NCBI GenBank assembly: GCA_034406715.1
Contig: CP137872.1
Location: 744,001-808,000, forward strand
Length of the DNA stretch: 64,000 nucleotides
Source of the DNA: Rhodotorula mucilaginosa
Taxonomy: Eukaryota; Basidiomycota; Microbotryomycetes; Sporidiobolales; Sporidiobolaceae
Reading direction: 5' to 3'
A program made the position numbers and the translations under genes. Shown here piece by piece: positions 9,888-21,480 of this stretch; the first letter of the stretch is position 1, and each line of letters starts with the position of its first letter. The notes below the pieces were generated by a model. That model saw only the letters and a program-made list of their open reading frames with translations. It did not search any database and had not been told where the DNA came from.

Positions 9888-12800
9888 ATGGCTATGCCGT
9901 CCTCAAAGTGGGGTAAACTTTCATGCCCGTGCTGACTCTGACTTGTTCCGTTGCATGCTACAGGTCAGAACGGGCAGAACACAACCGGAACGGGCGAGCA
10001 ATCGTCGGCGCAAGGAACCAATTCGTCCCTCTTTGCCGGCGCAAACCCGAGCCGCACCATCTACTCCGGAGTCAAGAGTCCCTTCGGCGGTACATCGGCA
10101 GGGAGCGGATCACCTGTAGCTATGTACGACAGTGGCGGAGGCGGAAACGACCAGGACAGCTTTGCGGCCGGAGGCTTGTACGCCGGTCCGCGGACGACGG
10201 GGATGGGCAGGCAGTCGTCGAACGAGTCTGGCGCCGGTTCCGCTGGACCTATGAACCCCGCGTCGCCTCAGGAACGTCAGCGGAAGCGGCTCCGACGAGG
10301 TGGGCCCGGAACGGGCGACGAGGTGAGCAGAACCTGCACGTCCGGATTGCGCGCAGGTCTGAGTACTGATCCGCCAACGCGTCCACAGAGCGCCGCAGAA
10401 GGTTCCGGCAGCTTTACCGACCACCTGCAGAACCGTCTGGCCGGCGTGCACGTGCAGTCACAGCCGGGTTCGCAGGCTTCTTCGACGTTCGGAAGTACGA
10501 ACCCGAGTGTCGCCCCGACGCCGCCGCACGCCGGAAGCGTTGAACCGGTCGCGAACGGAGCTACGGCGATGGACGGCGGAATGCAACAAGCTTCGCGCCA
10601 GTACTCGAGCGGTAGTCAGGATGCGGGCGCTGCAGCGTACGCTTCGCCGCAAACGTCGATGCGACAACTCGGCCCTTCGTCCGTTCAGCAGGGCTACCCG
10701 CAGCAGCAGCCGATGCAAATGCAGCAGCAGCAGTCGTTTGCGCCACAGTCGGCCAACACCTCGTCCGTCCCACCCATGAACGCGAACGACCCCGGCTTCC
10801 GCGACTTTTTCCAAAAGGTCGGCGGGGCGCAATTCCCCGTGGAAAAGATCTGGTACGCGTACTCGCGCTTCCCGAATGACTTCACGAGCGCCTTGTCCCT
10901 CCTCGTCGACGCCAAGCCCGTCGCCAGCTCGCGTGCTGCCTACGGCGCCGCGAACCCGTCGGTCTCGAGCCCGCACGCTGCGCCAGCAGGGCCGTCCACG
11001 TCGCTGCAACAGCAGCAGCAGCAGCAGTACGCTCAGCACCCCAGCTACGCTTCGCAGACGCCGGCGCAGCAGGCCTACCTGCAGCAACAGCGTCAGATGC
11101 CGTCGTCGGGAGCTTTGCACTCGGGGCAAGCCGCTTCTCCGACCGGTTACGGAGCCTCGAACGTCGCAGGCATGGTCGCTCAGCAACGCACTGTGAACGG
11201 CGTGTCGGTCAACCCGTCGATGATGCAGCCACAGCAAGCGGCCTCTGCCTTCAACTCTCAGCACCAAGCGATCGCCGCCCAGCAGCAGCAGCTCGCAAAC
11301 GGCGGGCGCCCCCTCATGGCCACTCCTGCCGGTCACCCTCAGCAGCATCAGATGCAACCGCAAGCCGGTGTCTACGGTAGCCCGACGTCGGCGGCAGCGG
11401 CGGCTGCGTTCGCGTTCCCGCCCGCGGGGACGGGAGTCGCAGGCTTCACCGACGCGCACGTCCGTCACTACTACCAGCTGCAAGAGGAGTACCGGACCGG
11501 CATGATCTCGCGCGACAACTACAAGGCGTTGCAGCAATACGTCAATGTCCTCAACCGCAAGGCGCAGGCGCAAGCCAACTCGGGCTCGTTCTACAACAAC
11601 AACGGCCAAGCCTCGTACTCGCAGCAAGGCGTCTACGCGCAAGGTGGGTACTCGCAACGCCAGGGGACTCAGGGGAACACGCCGAAGGCGAAACCGCCCG
11701 CGCCGAAAGCGCATGTCCCGCAAACGTCCGGTTCGATCCTGGCGCGGCAGCTCATGCTCGCCAGCGGAGGCGCGCCCTCGTCCAAGAAGAAGACGAAGAA
11801 GCGTGCGTTCGCGAGCGACTCCGAAGATGACGGCGGGGATTACGACTCGGCGGGCAGCGGTGACGAGTATGGTTCGCGCGAGAGCCCGCAGCTCATCGCG
11901 AAGCGCGAGGCGCTCGCTGTCGAGTTCTTCAACACTTGCACGAAGGACAACCTCATGGAGCTGGCAGGTACGCCTCGACCCGGTTCAATCTTACCCTCAC
12001 AACGATCGGCAAGCTGACGGCGGTCTCGTGGCGTTCGACGTGCAGGTTGCAACGCTACTCAGGCGACGCTGGTCATGAAGCTCCGACCTTTCGTCAGCGC
12101 CAACGACTTCCGCACTCGAACGCGCAAACAGAAAGGTGTCGGAAACAACATGCTCGAGACTTACCTCGACGTGATCACCGGCATGAGCGAGGTCGACAAA
12201 GTCTTGACCGACTGCGAGCAGATCGGCGCCCAGCTCGACCAAGTCATGAGCATCTGGAAGTCTGGCGCCGCGCTCTCGGCCGACACGCCGACGGCCAAGC
12301 CTGGCGCTTCCGGTTCGGACGAAGTCGGCCTCGACCTGGTCGCGATCTCGGAGGATACGCTCGCCGCTCGCGTCGACACTTCCACCGACCCGCGCGTGCG
12401 AGAAGCGTTCAAGGACTTCATTCGTCATCAGCCTGCCGGCGTCCCCGACACCGTCAAGCTCAAAGACTACCAGATGCTCGGCGTGAACTGGCTCAATCTG
12501 CTGTACCGTCGCGGCACGAGCTGCATCCTCGCCGACGAGATGGGTCTCGGCAAGACGGCGCAGGTCATCGCTCTGCTCGCGCACCTCAAGGCGACCGGCG
12601 AGCCCGGCCCGCACCTGGTCATCGTTCCGAGTTCTGTCCTCGACAACTGGATGCGCGAGTTCAGCGTCTTCGCTCCCGACCTCGTCGTCGTGAGCTACTA
12701 CGGCTCGCAAGGCGAGCGCCACGAGATCCGGAACGAGCTACGGAGCATGGAAGGCAACCTCGACGTCGTCGTCACGACATACAATATCGCGACGGGCAGC

Positions 12801-14752
12801 CCGGACGACCAAAAGTTCCTGAAGCGCAAGATGGACTTCAAAGTCACCGTCTTCGACGAGGGCCACCAGCTCAAGAACTCCGAGTCGAAAAAGTACAAGG
12901 ACCTCATGCAAGTCCGCGCCCAGTGGCGGTTGCTCCTTACCGGCACTCCGCTTCAGAACAACTTGCAGGAGCTTGTTGTGAGTCTCCCTCTGATCTCTTT
13001 CCCCGCCGCTTAGGTTTTACGAACTGATGTGGTCCTTTGCGCAGTCCCTTCTCTCCTTCATCCTGCCCGACAAGTTTCGCGACGCCAACGAGTCTCTGCG
13101 CGCCATCTTCAAGGTCACGCCCGGTTCCCAGACCAACCTGCTGTCGCGGGAGCGGATCAAGCGCGCCAAGAAGATGATGACTCCGTTCGTCCTCCGTCGG
13201 AAAAAGCTGCAGGTCCTGAAGGACCTGCCGCCCAAGACGGAGCGCATCGAGTACTGCGACATGACCGAACTCCAGCGCGAGTGCTACAACGAAGCTCTGC
13301 AGCGCAGTCGCAACGCTTTGACCAGCGCCGACGAAGGGGACCTTGAAGAGCTCGAGGCCGATGACGAGGAGGAAGAGGTCGTCGCGGCGCCGGGCGAGGA
13401 GGAGGTCAAGCCGAAGCGCGGACGGAAGAAGACGGTTGCGAGCACCAAGCTCGGCACGAAGGCCAATGTCACCTCGAGTGCACACATCCTGACGGATCTT
13501 CGAAAGGTAAAACCTAGCTTCGAAACAGAAAGGAAGGACTATGGCGACTGACCCTTTCCCCGCTTGCAGGCGTCGAACCACCCGATGCTCTTCCGTCGGC
13601 TCTACGACGACAAGACGCTGCGTGCCATGGCTCGCGACTGCCTCCGCGAGGAAGAGTTTATGGACCGGAACAAGGACCTGATCTTCGAAGACATGGAGGT
13701 CATGACCGACTTTGAGCTCCACCGCTTTGCTCAAATGTACAAGGTCAGTAGCTCGCCTCCTCCCCTCCTTTCCTGGTTCGCACCCGATGGCTGACCCACG
13801 AGGTGCTCCATCAGCACTTGAACAAGTACGCGCTCAAGAACGACGAGTGGATGTCGGCGGGCAAGATCGCCAAGCTGCAAGAGATGCTGCCCCAGATGCG
13901 CAAGGACGGCGACCGCGTCCTCATCTTCAGTCAATTCGTTCAGGTCCTCGACATCCTCGAAGTCGTCCTCGACACGCTGCAGCTCAAGTACCTCAAGCTG
14001 ACGGGCCAGACGGCCGTCGCGGATCGGCAAAGTCTCGTCGACGCGTACAACCAGAACGAGGACATTACCGTCTTCCGTGCGTTTTCCCCGGCAGCGGACT
14101 TTGGATTTGAGACCAGTCGCTAACCATATCGTCGTCTCCAACAGTGCTCTCGACTCGTGCGGGTGGTCTCGGACTGAATTTGACGGCGGCCAACACCGTC
14201 ATCTTCTACGACTGCGATTACAAGTGCGTTTCCCTCGGCTCACATCTCCTTCCAACGATCCGCGCTGATCATTTCTGAGCATATAGCCCGCACAACGACA
14301 AGCAAGCGCAGGACCGCGCGTACCGCATCGGTCAGACGCGCGAGGTCAAGATTATCCGACTCGTGACGCGCGGCTCGCTCGACGAGAACATGCTCGAGCT
14401 CGCGACGGCCAAGCTGCAGCTCGACGCCGAAGTGTCGTCCCGGGGCGAAGGCGACGCCGCTGCTGGCGGCGAAGAGGCCGAAGCTGCTGCGACGGGTCAG
14501 GCCGAGCGGCGGATGAAGAAGAGCTTGCTGAGCGGGCTCAAGAAGCAGTTTGAGCGCGAGGCGACGACGACGAACCCGACCAAGGCGGAGGAGGACTCGA
14601 CGACCACCACCGCCGCCGCCTCGAAGGAGACGGAGCCGGCTACTGCGAAGCAGGAAGACGGCGAGACCAAGCCGGACGTCGAGTCTGAAGAGACGAAGAC
14701 GAGCACCGAACCGAAAAAGGAGGACGACGAGTCGACCAAGGCTGACGCCTAA
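9888..14752 (+). CDS. FUN30: SNF2-family chromatin remodeller, FUN30/SMARCAD1/Fft3 type
   Basis: ATP-dependent nucleosome remodeller of the Fun30 class, linked in fungi to heterochromatin maintenance and DNA-end resection. Nine exons (9888-9912, 9964-10322, 10389-11967, 12046-12977, 13045-13506, 13570-13743, 13815-14076, 14145-14223, 14287-14752) give about 1445 aa. The N-terminal 650 residues are rich in Gln, Ser, Ala and Gly, with a CUE-like helix near residues 265-300. The ATPase starts with [12 protein letters not shown] and has the P-loop DEMGLGKT near residue 820, DEGH box near 925, [20 protein letters not shown], and helicase-C [14 protein letters not shown] and [12 protein letters not shown]. 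The tail is acidic. The intron at 10323-10388 is 66 nt, in frame and stop-free. A 421-codon antisense frame is a shadow. Confidence 0.92.
10690..11030 (+). repeat. CAG-rich polyglutamine-coding tracts in FUN30-like N-terminus
   Basis: Two clusters of CAG codons (about 10697-10735 and 11008-11030) encode short glutamine runs in the disordered N-terminus. Such tracts can vary in length between strains. Confidence 0.6.
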
Positions 14753-15296
14753 GAGTCGTCCCGCTCCGCGCGCCCCATGCGCCACGCTTGTATGAGATCT
14801 TGGGCTTCCAGGACTGATTTGTCACCATCTATTCCCTCTATTCCCAGCCGCCGCCCTGTTTCCTCCGGGGCGCGCGCAATCGATCGACGTCTCTCTCTCT
14901 GTTTCCGTTTCTTTCCCATATTTCGGAACCAACGTCTCTGCCCCTCTGGTTGTAAAAGCAGTTTACGCGCTCCAGTTCGTCGCTCATCGGAGAGTTTTTC
15001 CCCGATCCGACCGGCCGAGCTGCTGGCCGGGTGCTCCTCGCACACTCGAGATCCGGCGCCATCAAAGTCAACCCATGGATAGCCCAGATTTTCCCCCGAG
15101 CATAGCAAACATGGCCAGAGAGCTGCCTGCGGTGGAGAGCGAGAGCGAGAGCGAGAGGTTCAAGGTGCGCGGGCGAGCGGAAGCAAAAACGCGGCGGCGG
15201 CATTCGAGGGCTCGCCGCCTCGTCCTCGCTACGCCTCGAGGCATCGCTCAGAGAGCTGTACACTCGTCCCGTTCAGGCTCTTTGTACTTGAGAACC
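14753..15296. other. Intergenic, FUN30-like 3' end to ATP3 start
   Basis: This interval holds the 3' UTR of the remodeller and the promoter of ATP3. A short GAGAGC repeat lies near 15132-15158. No gene is recognised. Confidence 0.4.
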
Positions 15297-16785
15297 ATGT
15301 CGGCCCTCTTCTCGTCGTCGCGCGCTGCCGTCCGCGCCGTCGCCGCGCCCTCGGCCGTCCGCTCCTTCTCGTCGACGCCCGCACCGCAGGCCACCCTCCG
15401 AGAACTCGAGGGCCGCATCAAGGCGAGTCTGCACCTCCATCGACTGATCTGACGAGCGTCGTGCACCTCGGCGAGGTCTGGAACGTGCCCGCGGACGAGG
15501 ACTCTGTTTCGCTGACTCTCTGGCACGCTCGCTCATTTCCCGCCCTCCGCCCGACTCGCTCGCTCGCCCTCGCGCTCTGATTCGGGGATCCATGTGGTTG
15601 ACGCACACAGTCGGTTGGAAACATCGGTAAGCCTTGTTCCTCTCGCAGCCGCTCAACAGGAACTAGATTGGCTGACATGATTGGGCTCCTCCCCCGGTTC
15701 CTCCGACAGGCAAGATCACCAAGTCGATGAAGGTGAGACTTTGGAGCAGAGCCTAGCCCGACGAAGCCTGTGACTGATAAGAGACCTCTCCCCACTGTAG
15801 ATGGTTGCCGCTTCGCGTCTCGCACGTGCGCAGCGTTCGATGGGTGACGCCAAGGCGTACGGCAAGGCCAACGAGGCCATCTTTGAGCAGTCCGAGGCTG
15901 CCAAGTCCGAGGCCAAGGTCGAGAAGATCCTCTACATTGTCGCCTCGTCGGACCGTGGCCTCTGCGGTGGTATCCACTCGTCGGTCGGCAAGGCCGCCCG
16001 CAAGGACATCGAGGAGGGCGAGGGCGCCGGCAAGGAGATCCGCGTCGTCGCGCTCGGCGAGAAGCCCAAGCAGCAGATGACCCGTGGCGACGGCGCCAAG
16101 GCTCTCATGCTCTCCTTCTCCCAGATCGGAAAGTCGGTCCCGACCTTCAACGACGCGCTCGCGATCGCCGACAAGATCGAGGCCGAGGGCTTCAAGTACG
16201 ACAAGGTCAGTCTTTGCCCTTCGACGACCCCGCCCTTCTTGCTGCTCTGCTGTCGACTCTGCTGTTGGCGGCGGCCAAAGCTGCCTGAGGCGCACCACGT
16301 AAAGTCTAGCTGCTGGAACACGGAACCTGACCCCACCCCGCTCACAGGTCAAGGTCATCTACAACAAGTTCTTGACCGTCATCTCGTACGAGGCTTCGGC
16401 TCTCGAGATCTACTCGACCAAGGCGCTCGAGGAGGCGCCCGCCTTTGCCGCGTACGAGGTCGAGTCGGAGGAGCTCGCCGGCGACCTCAGCTCGTTCGCG
16501 CTCGCCAACGCCATCTACGCCGGTCTCGTCGAGGGCTACGCCGCCGAGATCTCGGCTCGTCGTAACGCCATGGAGAACGCATCCAAGAACGCCGTGAGTT
16601 GCCGCCCGCCACCGCCTGTTTGGCCGAACGCGCGGTCGGATGAGGAAGATCGTCTTAACTGACCCGGTAACCCTCGATCACAGGACGAGATGGGTGACAA
16701 GTACCGCATGGTCTTCAACCGCATGCGTCAAGCCGCCATCACCAACGAGCTCGTCGACATCATCACCGGTGCCAGTGCGCTCTAA
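15297..16785 (+). CDS. ATP3: Mitochondrial F1 ATP synthase gamma subunit
   Basis: Gamma subunit, the rotating central stalk inside the alpha3beta3 head of mitochondrial ATP synthase. Six exons (15297-15422, 15611-15626, 15710-15732, 15801-16205, 16348-16593, 16684-16785) give 305 aa, the family norm. The N-terminus is a mitochondrial presequence rich in Ser, Ala and Arg with a cleavage-like RSFSST. The conserved start of the mature protein reads ATLRELEGRIKSVGNIGKI then TKSMKMVAASRLARAQ, and the C-terminal helix ends RQAAITNELVDIITGASAL. Exons 2 and 3 are only 16 and 23 nt. Intron 1 (15423-15610) must start at GC, because AAG|GCGAGT is the only boundary that keeps the conserved frame; the next in-frame reading reaches a stop. 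This makes it a GC-AG intron. Confidence 0.95.
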
Positions 16786-17173
16786 GGAAGAGGATGGACG
16801 AACAAAAATGGAGACGGAGGGACGACGAGAGAAACCCTCGGAAGTCGTCCGGGTTTGTGTGTAGCGGTGCGATTGTCAGTTCTGGCTCTCGAATATATTA
16901 GAGCACGCGCGCGGCTGCAGGGGCGACGACGAGAGAGGGAAGCGCTGCCCTCGCTGAGTCGAGGCAAAAAAAAGAAGATATCCGTTTTCTCCCTGCTTAA
17001 TCAAGCTGCAAGTACGCAGCTCGACTTTCTCACGAGCGCGAACTCCTGCCTACTGCAATGTGCCTTCGCTGCTGTGCCGGTGCGAGAGCGTAGCTGTCGC
17101 GAGCGAGGGCGACTTTCGCCACTCTGCGCCTGCTCGTGTCAAGCTCCCTCTCATTCTCTCAGATTTGCATCGG
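16786..17173. other. Intergenic, ATP3 to F-box/propeller gene
   Basis: This 390-nt space carries the ATP3 3' UTR and the next gene's promoter. The downstream frame opens further upstream at 17060, but only from a GTG, so this stretch is treated as leader. Confidence 0.4.
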
Positions 17174-18793
17174 ATGCAGCTCTCGCTCTTGGAGAGCTTG
17201 CCCGATGAAGTCCTGCGCCATATCCTGCGCCACTGCAGCTTGAGCACGCTGCTCTCGCTCTCGGCGACGAACCGGACTCTGCATGAGATCATCAGCCACG
17301 ACTACCTCGCCACCTTCGCCCGCTCGAGGCTGAACTATGATCCGCGCACGCTCAAGCATATCGGCTTCCATGCGCGGGCACCTTGGGCGCCGCGAGCGCT
17401 CTGGGCTGAGCGTACGACTCGGCGCTGGGATGATTGGGACGGCCGAGGAGTCGCCGTCGGCGGTGTGCGGCGCGAATGGCGACGCTGCCTACCGACTCTG
17501 AAGTTTTGGGAGGTCCAAGACGGCGTCGAAGTCGTTATCGTCGGGCGGGGGCGAGATCTCGAACTTTGGCTCACTCGTTCCGACGGCTCTCTCGACATCG
17601 TCCCCGTCATCGTTCGCGCTCCCGTCAAACGGAGCAGCATTCGTTCCACTTGCAACGGCAAAGAATCGCCGTCGTCCCACCACCATGGCGCCCAAGAGGA
17701 CGTGACTGCTCTCGCGAGCGGGACCCGACCGGGAGAAGTCATCGTCTCGCGCGTGTCTGGCCTCATTCAGCGACTCTGCGTCGTCGAACACGCCACCGGA
17801 CCGGGACATCCTCTCGTACTCGAAGAGACGGCGCGCTACGGCTTACCGGACAGTACTGCCAACGGGAGGCGAAGTCGCATTACCGTACAGGCGATTCATT
17901 CCCGCCAAGACGTTTTGGTCTCGTCGTCCACGGTTCGCAAGCCCGCCTTGGTCCCTGCGACGGAACAGTCGATGGTGGTTGATCCTCGAGGACCGCTCGT
18001 CTCGCTTGCGCGGACCCTCAAGGAACGGTCCGCCGCGCAGGCTCATTCTGTCTCGGTTCATTCTATCGTCGCGCCGTGGCAACCCCCGGTCTCGATCCCG
18101 TTCACCACAAAACCGTGGAGCGTGCACATGTCTCCGCAGAGATCGTGGCTCGCGGTCGGTCACTCCGGGACGGCGCCTCTCTCCCTCTTTCAGCTCGACT
18201 CGACCGGCGCGCCCATTTCTTCGACGCCAACTCGGGTCGCTCACACGCCGAAATCGACCTCGGTCTACGGCTTGACCACTCCCAGCGAGACCTGTTCGCC
18301 GTTCAGTAACCCAGAACAGACGCTCATTGCGGCCTTTTACGATTCGACGACTCGGGTGTACGACCTCCGCATCCCGCCCTCTCCGCACCTCGCCTCGTCG
18401 TGGGATGCGCCCTCGACCGAAGAGCGTCCCGCGAACGAGGTCTTGCGCTTGGCCGATCCGTGGTCCGACGACCCGTCCTACTCGGTCGGGATCGGAGGCG
18501 CCCACGGTGCCTACATCGCCGTCGGCTCGGCCCGGAACGCCGCCGTGCGGCTGTTCGACATCCGTTCGCCCGCTCGACCGCGCGGCGTCACTGCCTTTGC
18601 GCCAGGCCGAGATCGCTCGCCCGTTTACTCGCTCGAGGTGGAAGGGAGTCGCGTTTGGGGTTGTACCGAGAACCGTGGCTTCCTCCTCGACTTTGAGGCG
18701 TTCGAGGCACCGAGGCGGCATGCAGACAAGGTCGCTTACGTCGGGCATCAGGAAGGAGAAGGCGGAGTCTTGAAGTGGATGGGGGCGAGATAG
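17174..18793 (+). CDS. F-box protein with C-terminal beta-propeller (FBXW4-like)
   Basis: Single-exon gene of 539 aa, unusual in this intron-rich window. Residues 3-45 form an F-box (LLESLPDEVLRHIL...LSLSATNRTLHEIIS), so it is a likely SCF substrate receptor. The rest has weakly conserved WD40-like blades: GEVIVSRVSGLIQRL, WSVHMSPQRSWLAVGHSG, LIAAFYDSTTRVYDLR and AYIAVGSARNAAVRLFDIR. This arrangement resembles metazoan FBXW4. The start is the first ATG just before the F-box. The degradation target is unknown. Confidence 0.8.
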   Translation: MQLSLLESLPDEVLRHILRHCSLSTLLSLSATNRTLHEIISHDYLATFARSRLNYDPRTLKHIGFHARAPWAPRALWAERTTRRWDDWDGRGVAVGGVRREWRRCLPTLKFWEVQDGVEVVIVGRGRDLELWLTRSDGSLDIVPVIVRAPVKRSSIRSTCNGKESPSSHHHGAQEDVTALASGTRPGEVIVSRVSGLIQRLCVVEHATGPGHPLVLEETARYGLPDSTANGRRSRITVQAIHSRQDVLVSSSTVRKPALVPATEQSMVVDPRGPLVSLARTLKERSAAQAHSVSVHSIVAPWQPPVSIPFTTKPWSVHMSPQRSWLAVGHSGTAPLSLFQLDSTGAPISSTPTRVAHTPKSTSVYGLTTPSETCSPFSNPEQTLIAAFYDSTTRVYDLRIPPSPHLASSWDAPSTEERPANEVLRLADPWSDDPSYSVGIGGAHGAYIAVGSARNAAVRLFDIRSPARPRGVTAFAPGRDRSPVYSLEVEGSRVWGCTENRGFLLDFEAFEAPRRHADKVAYVGHQEGEGGVLKWMGAR

Positions 18794-19114
18794 AGCGCAG
18801 ATAAGAGTGGTTTAAAAGCACACTCCATTGCAATTGTCGGGATTCGAGGTTTGCCAATCCCAGTGCCCAGGGTCCGGCAACGCATCGTTTTTCGCCGGCT
18901 GAGTCGCTTCTACTTGAAGCACGTCAAGACGTTGTCAGATGCTTACACGACCGGTACAAGCTGCTCTCATACCCATCTCCTCGAGCCGATTTTTCTGAAA
19001 GGAAATGCCGCCAGAGTGGAGGTGAACCATACGGCTCTTGTTCTGCTCAACCTGACCACTTGCAAGCACGAGGCCAGCGTTTCCCGCGCCCTTACTGCTA
19101 CAGCTAGCTCGTCC
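18794..19114. other. Short intergenic spacer before SNAPC3
   Basis: The frame of the SNAPC3 first exon extends upstream to 18851 without a stop, but that extension (rich in Arg, Leu and Thr) does not resemble the family, so it is treated as 5' leader. No other feature is seen. Confidence 0.4.
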
Positions 19115-21342
19115 ATGGGCCGACGAGGCCGACCTCGCACCGCTGTCAACACGCCGACCGTCTTACAAGGCGGCGACGCAAGGGAACCGATCGGACCGCC
19201 GTCAGCGCTGCTGCCGAGTGCTGCTGCCTTTGCTGAGAGCGTAGAGGCTGCTCTCGACAAGGCTGCAGCGGAACTGGACCGGATCAAGCAAGAGTGGGCG
19301 AACGCGACGCCGGAACAAGATGCGAGGTTGAAGGAAAGATGCAGGTGTGTCTAGACGGCGGCTTGTAGGGCTTTTCCCGGGAAAGATGCTGATATCAATC
19401 CTCCCGAAACAGCGTGCAAGCGCTTCAGGACGAAAACAGGTCGCTGCTGGAGAACCAGCTCACCCGGCCCGACTTGCGAAAGTGGGTCGAACAGCGCTGG
19501 TATCCCTCCTCAAACCGCGCGCAGTCCTTCGACGGCGAGCCTGCTCTGGGAGGAGAAGAACAAGACGACGACGATGCCGAGGAACGAGACTCGTCCTCTG
19601 AGCCGGCTCGGAAAAAGAAGAAGAAAACGACGATATCGCGCGCAGACGAGGTGCCGCCCGACTTTGGAAAGGTCATCGAGATGGTCGGCGAGGAGGAACT
19701 GGCTGCAGCGCTGAAAGAGGCCGAGGCATCCGATCTGAACCTGCTGAGGTTCGTCTCCTGTCGCAACGTCGTCTTTGGTGTCGACTTCTCCTGACTTGAT
19801 TCCCACGACAGGCCTCCTCAGGTCGAACTGTACTTGCGAAAGACGCGCACAGCGGATGCCAACTGCTTGTTGTCGATGGTACGGTGTCGGGTATATGCAC
19901 ATGCCTTCTATTTAGCAGCTAACGAGGTGCCCGTCACAGCGCGCAAACGAGCAGGATGAGAATCCCCTGCCTTGCTTTCCTCCCCACGACTCGAAGGCGG
20001 CCCGCGTTCTTTACTCGATCACAGTCCACCCGGCCCCGTACGGCCCCGGTACACAACACGTTCCGCAGCAGAAGCTTGTCTGCCTCGGGACGACCACGCT
20101 CGCCGAGATTCGCGACAACCTCGTCGTCGGTGGGGACAACATCCCGGTCGAGGAGCCTGCTGCCGACGAAGACCCCGCCGAGAATGAATCCGATGCGGGA
20201 GACAGTGGCGGAGAGGAAGAAGACAGGGGTGCAGCCGACGAGGACGGTTTCGATTACTCGGCGCAACAGCCCCCAAAGCCGACCGACGAGTTCTTCGGCG
20301 GCGGAAGTGCAGCTCCGGCGAGCGCGCGCGAGGTGCGCTGGAAGAACGAACGACGCGTGACGGGAGCGGCGTTCATCGTCGAGGGGATGATCTATGCCGA
20401 CAAGCGCGAGGGCATGCAGGAGGATTACGCGAGGTGCGCGCGCCCGGCGGGCTCTCTGTCTCACAACGCTCTCTTCGGGAGGCTAATGAACTCCCTATAC
20501 CCTTTCTCTGCCCTCTACTGCCTCTTCGTGCATTGCAGCATGATCCTGAACTCGATCGAGGAAACAGCATGGCCGGGGCAGCCGCCCGCCGGTCTCGAGG
20601 AGGAAGGTGGCGAACTGGCTCAATCTGCCGCCGCCAACGACGACGACCTGACCCCGCTGCTCGCCGCCAACGAAAATGGCAGGCACGCCGCCGTCGAGAC
20701 TCAACCCTTGCTTCGCCCGCATCGGGGCAAACCGAACTTGCGTCGCGGGACGTTGGCGCATCAGACCACTCTGGGCGAGATGCCGTTGCGCGTCGGGCAA
20801 CCGTACGGGTTCGTACATCAGGGAGACGTTGAACACATCTGGTCCGTCGACGAGATCCGGTATGTTCTCTCCCACTTTGCTCCTCTCGAGTCCCGAAAAA
20901 CTGACATGTCTGGGGTTTTTTTTCCTGCAGCGCGCTACTTCCTTCGGATCCCTCACCGTGGCCGCCCGAGACTGCCCACAGGCGGTCGAAAGTGTACCTA
21001 CAGTTCCAGACTCCGTACCCAGTCACGACGTACCTCTCGCGCCTCTCGAACCACACATTGAGCAACGCGCGCTGCAAGCTCTGCGAACGCGAAGCGGTCG
21101 ACCTCGCCCTCCTCGACGATGCCCTCGCGGGGGAGACGCCCGCGCACGTCTGTCGCGCGTGTTTCGGGACGCTGCATCCCGTCAAGAGGGATTGGGAGGA
21201 CGAGGCGAGGCCGAAGAAGAAGGCGAGGGGGAGGCCGAAAAAGGTCAGGACGCCGCCGCCGTTGGGGTACGAAGAGGTCGACGACGGAGAGCGAGAGCAT
21301 ATGGAGGGGGTGAGGACGGTGCCGATCTTGTATGAACGGTGA
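19115..21342 (+). CDS. snRNA-activating protein complex subunit 3 (SNAPC3/SNAP50)
   Basis: Basal transcription factor subunit that in animals and plants helps SNAPc bind the proximal sequence element of snRNA promoters for Pol II and Pol III. Six exons (19115-19344, 19413-19748, 19812-19878, 19940-20433, 20539-20859, 20931-21342) give 619 aa. The N-terminal half has a coiled coil and acidic and lysine stretches. The conserved C-terminal part includes QQKLVCLGTTTLAEIRDNL, GAAFIVEGMIYADKR, QPYGFVHQGDVEHIWSVDE and a CxxC...CxxC cluster (CKLCERE...CRACF), matching the SNAP50 zinc-finger domain. Compared with the animal CHQGDCEH motif, both cysteines are replaced (VHQGDVEH) while the histidines remain, so that metal site may be altered. 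Assignment rests on this domain order and spacing. Confidence 0.85.
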
Positions 21343-21480
21343 GGTGGGGGCGCGACTCGGGAGGGACGCTACGGGTAGGCGACGATTTCCGCTTGCAAGG
21401 TGTGCCGTGTCTTCCGAGATTTGGGCCCTCCTCGATCGTTTTCGCTCGTGAAGCGCTGCCTTTTGTTGATGAGACTCTGA

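Noticed and set aside
9026-9916. Overlapping plus- and minus-strand frames of 155-296 codons upstream of FUN30
   Set aside because: Several frames are open at once with biased composition and no recognisable domain; this is typical of chance in GC-rich non-coding DNA.
10458-11723. 421-codon minus-strand frame rich in Arg and Leu
   Set aside because: It is antisense to the CAG-rich N-terminus of the FUN30-like gene; CAG repeats read as CTG give leucine runs.
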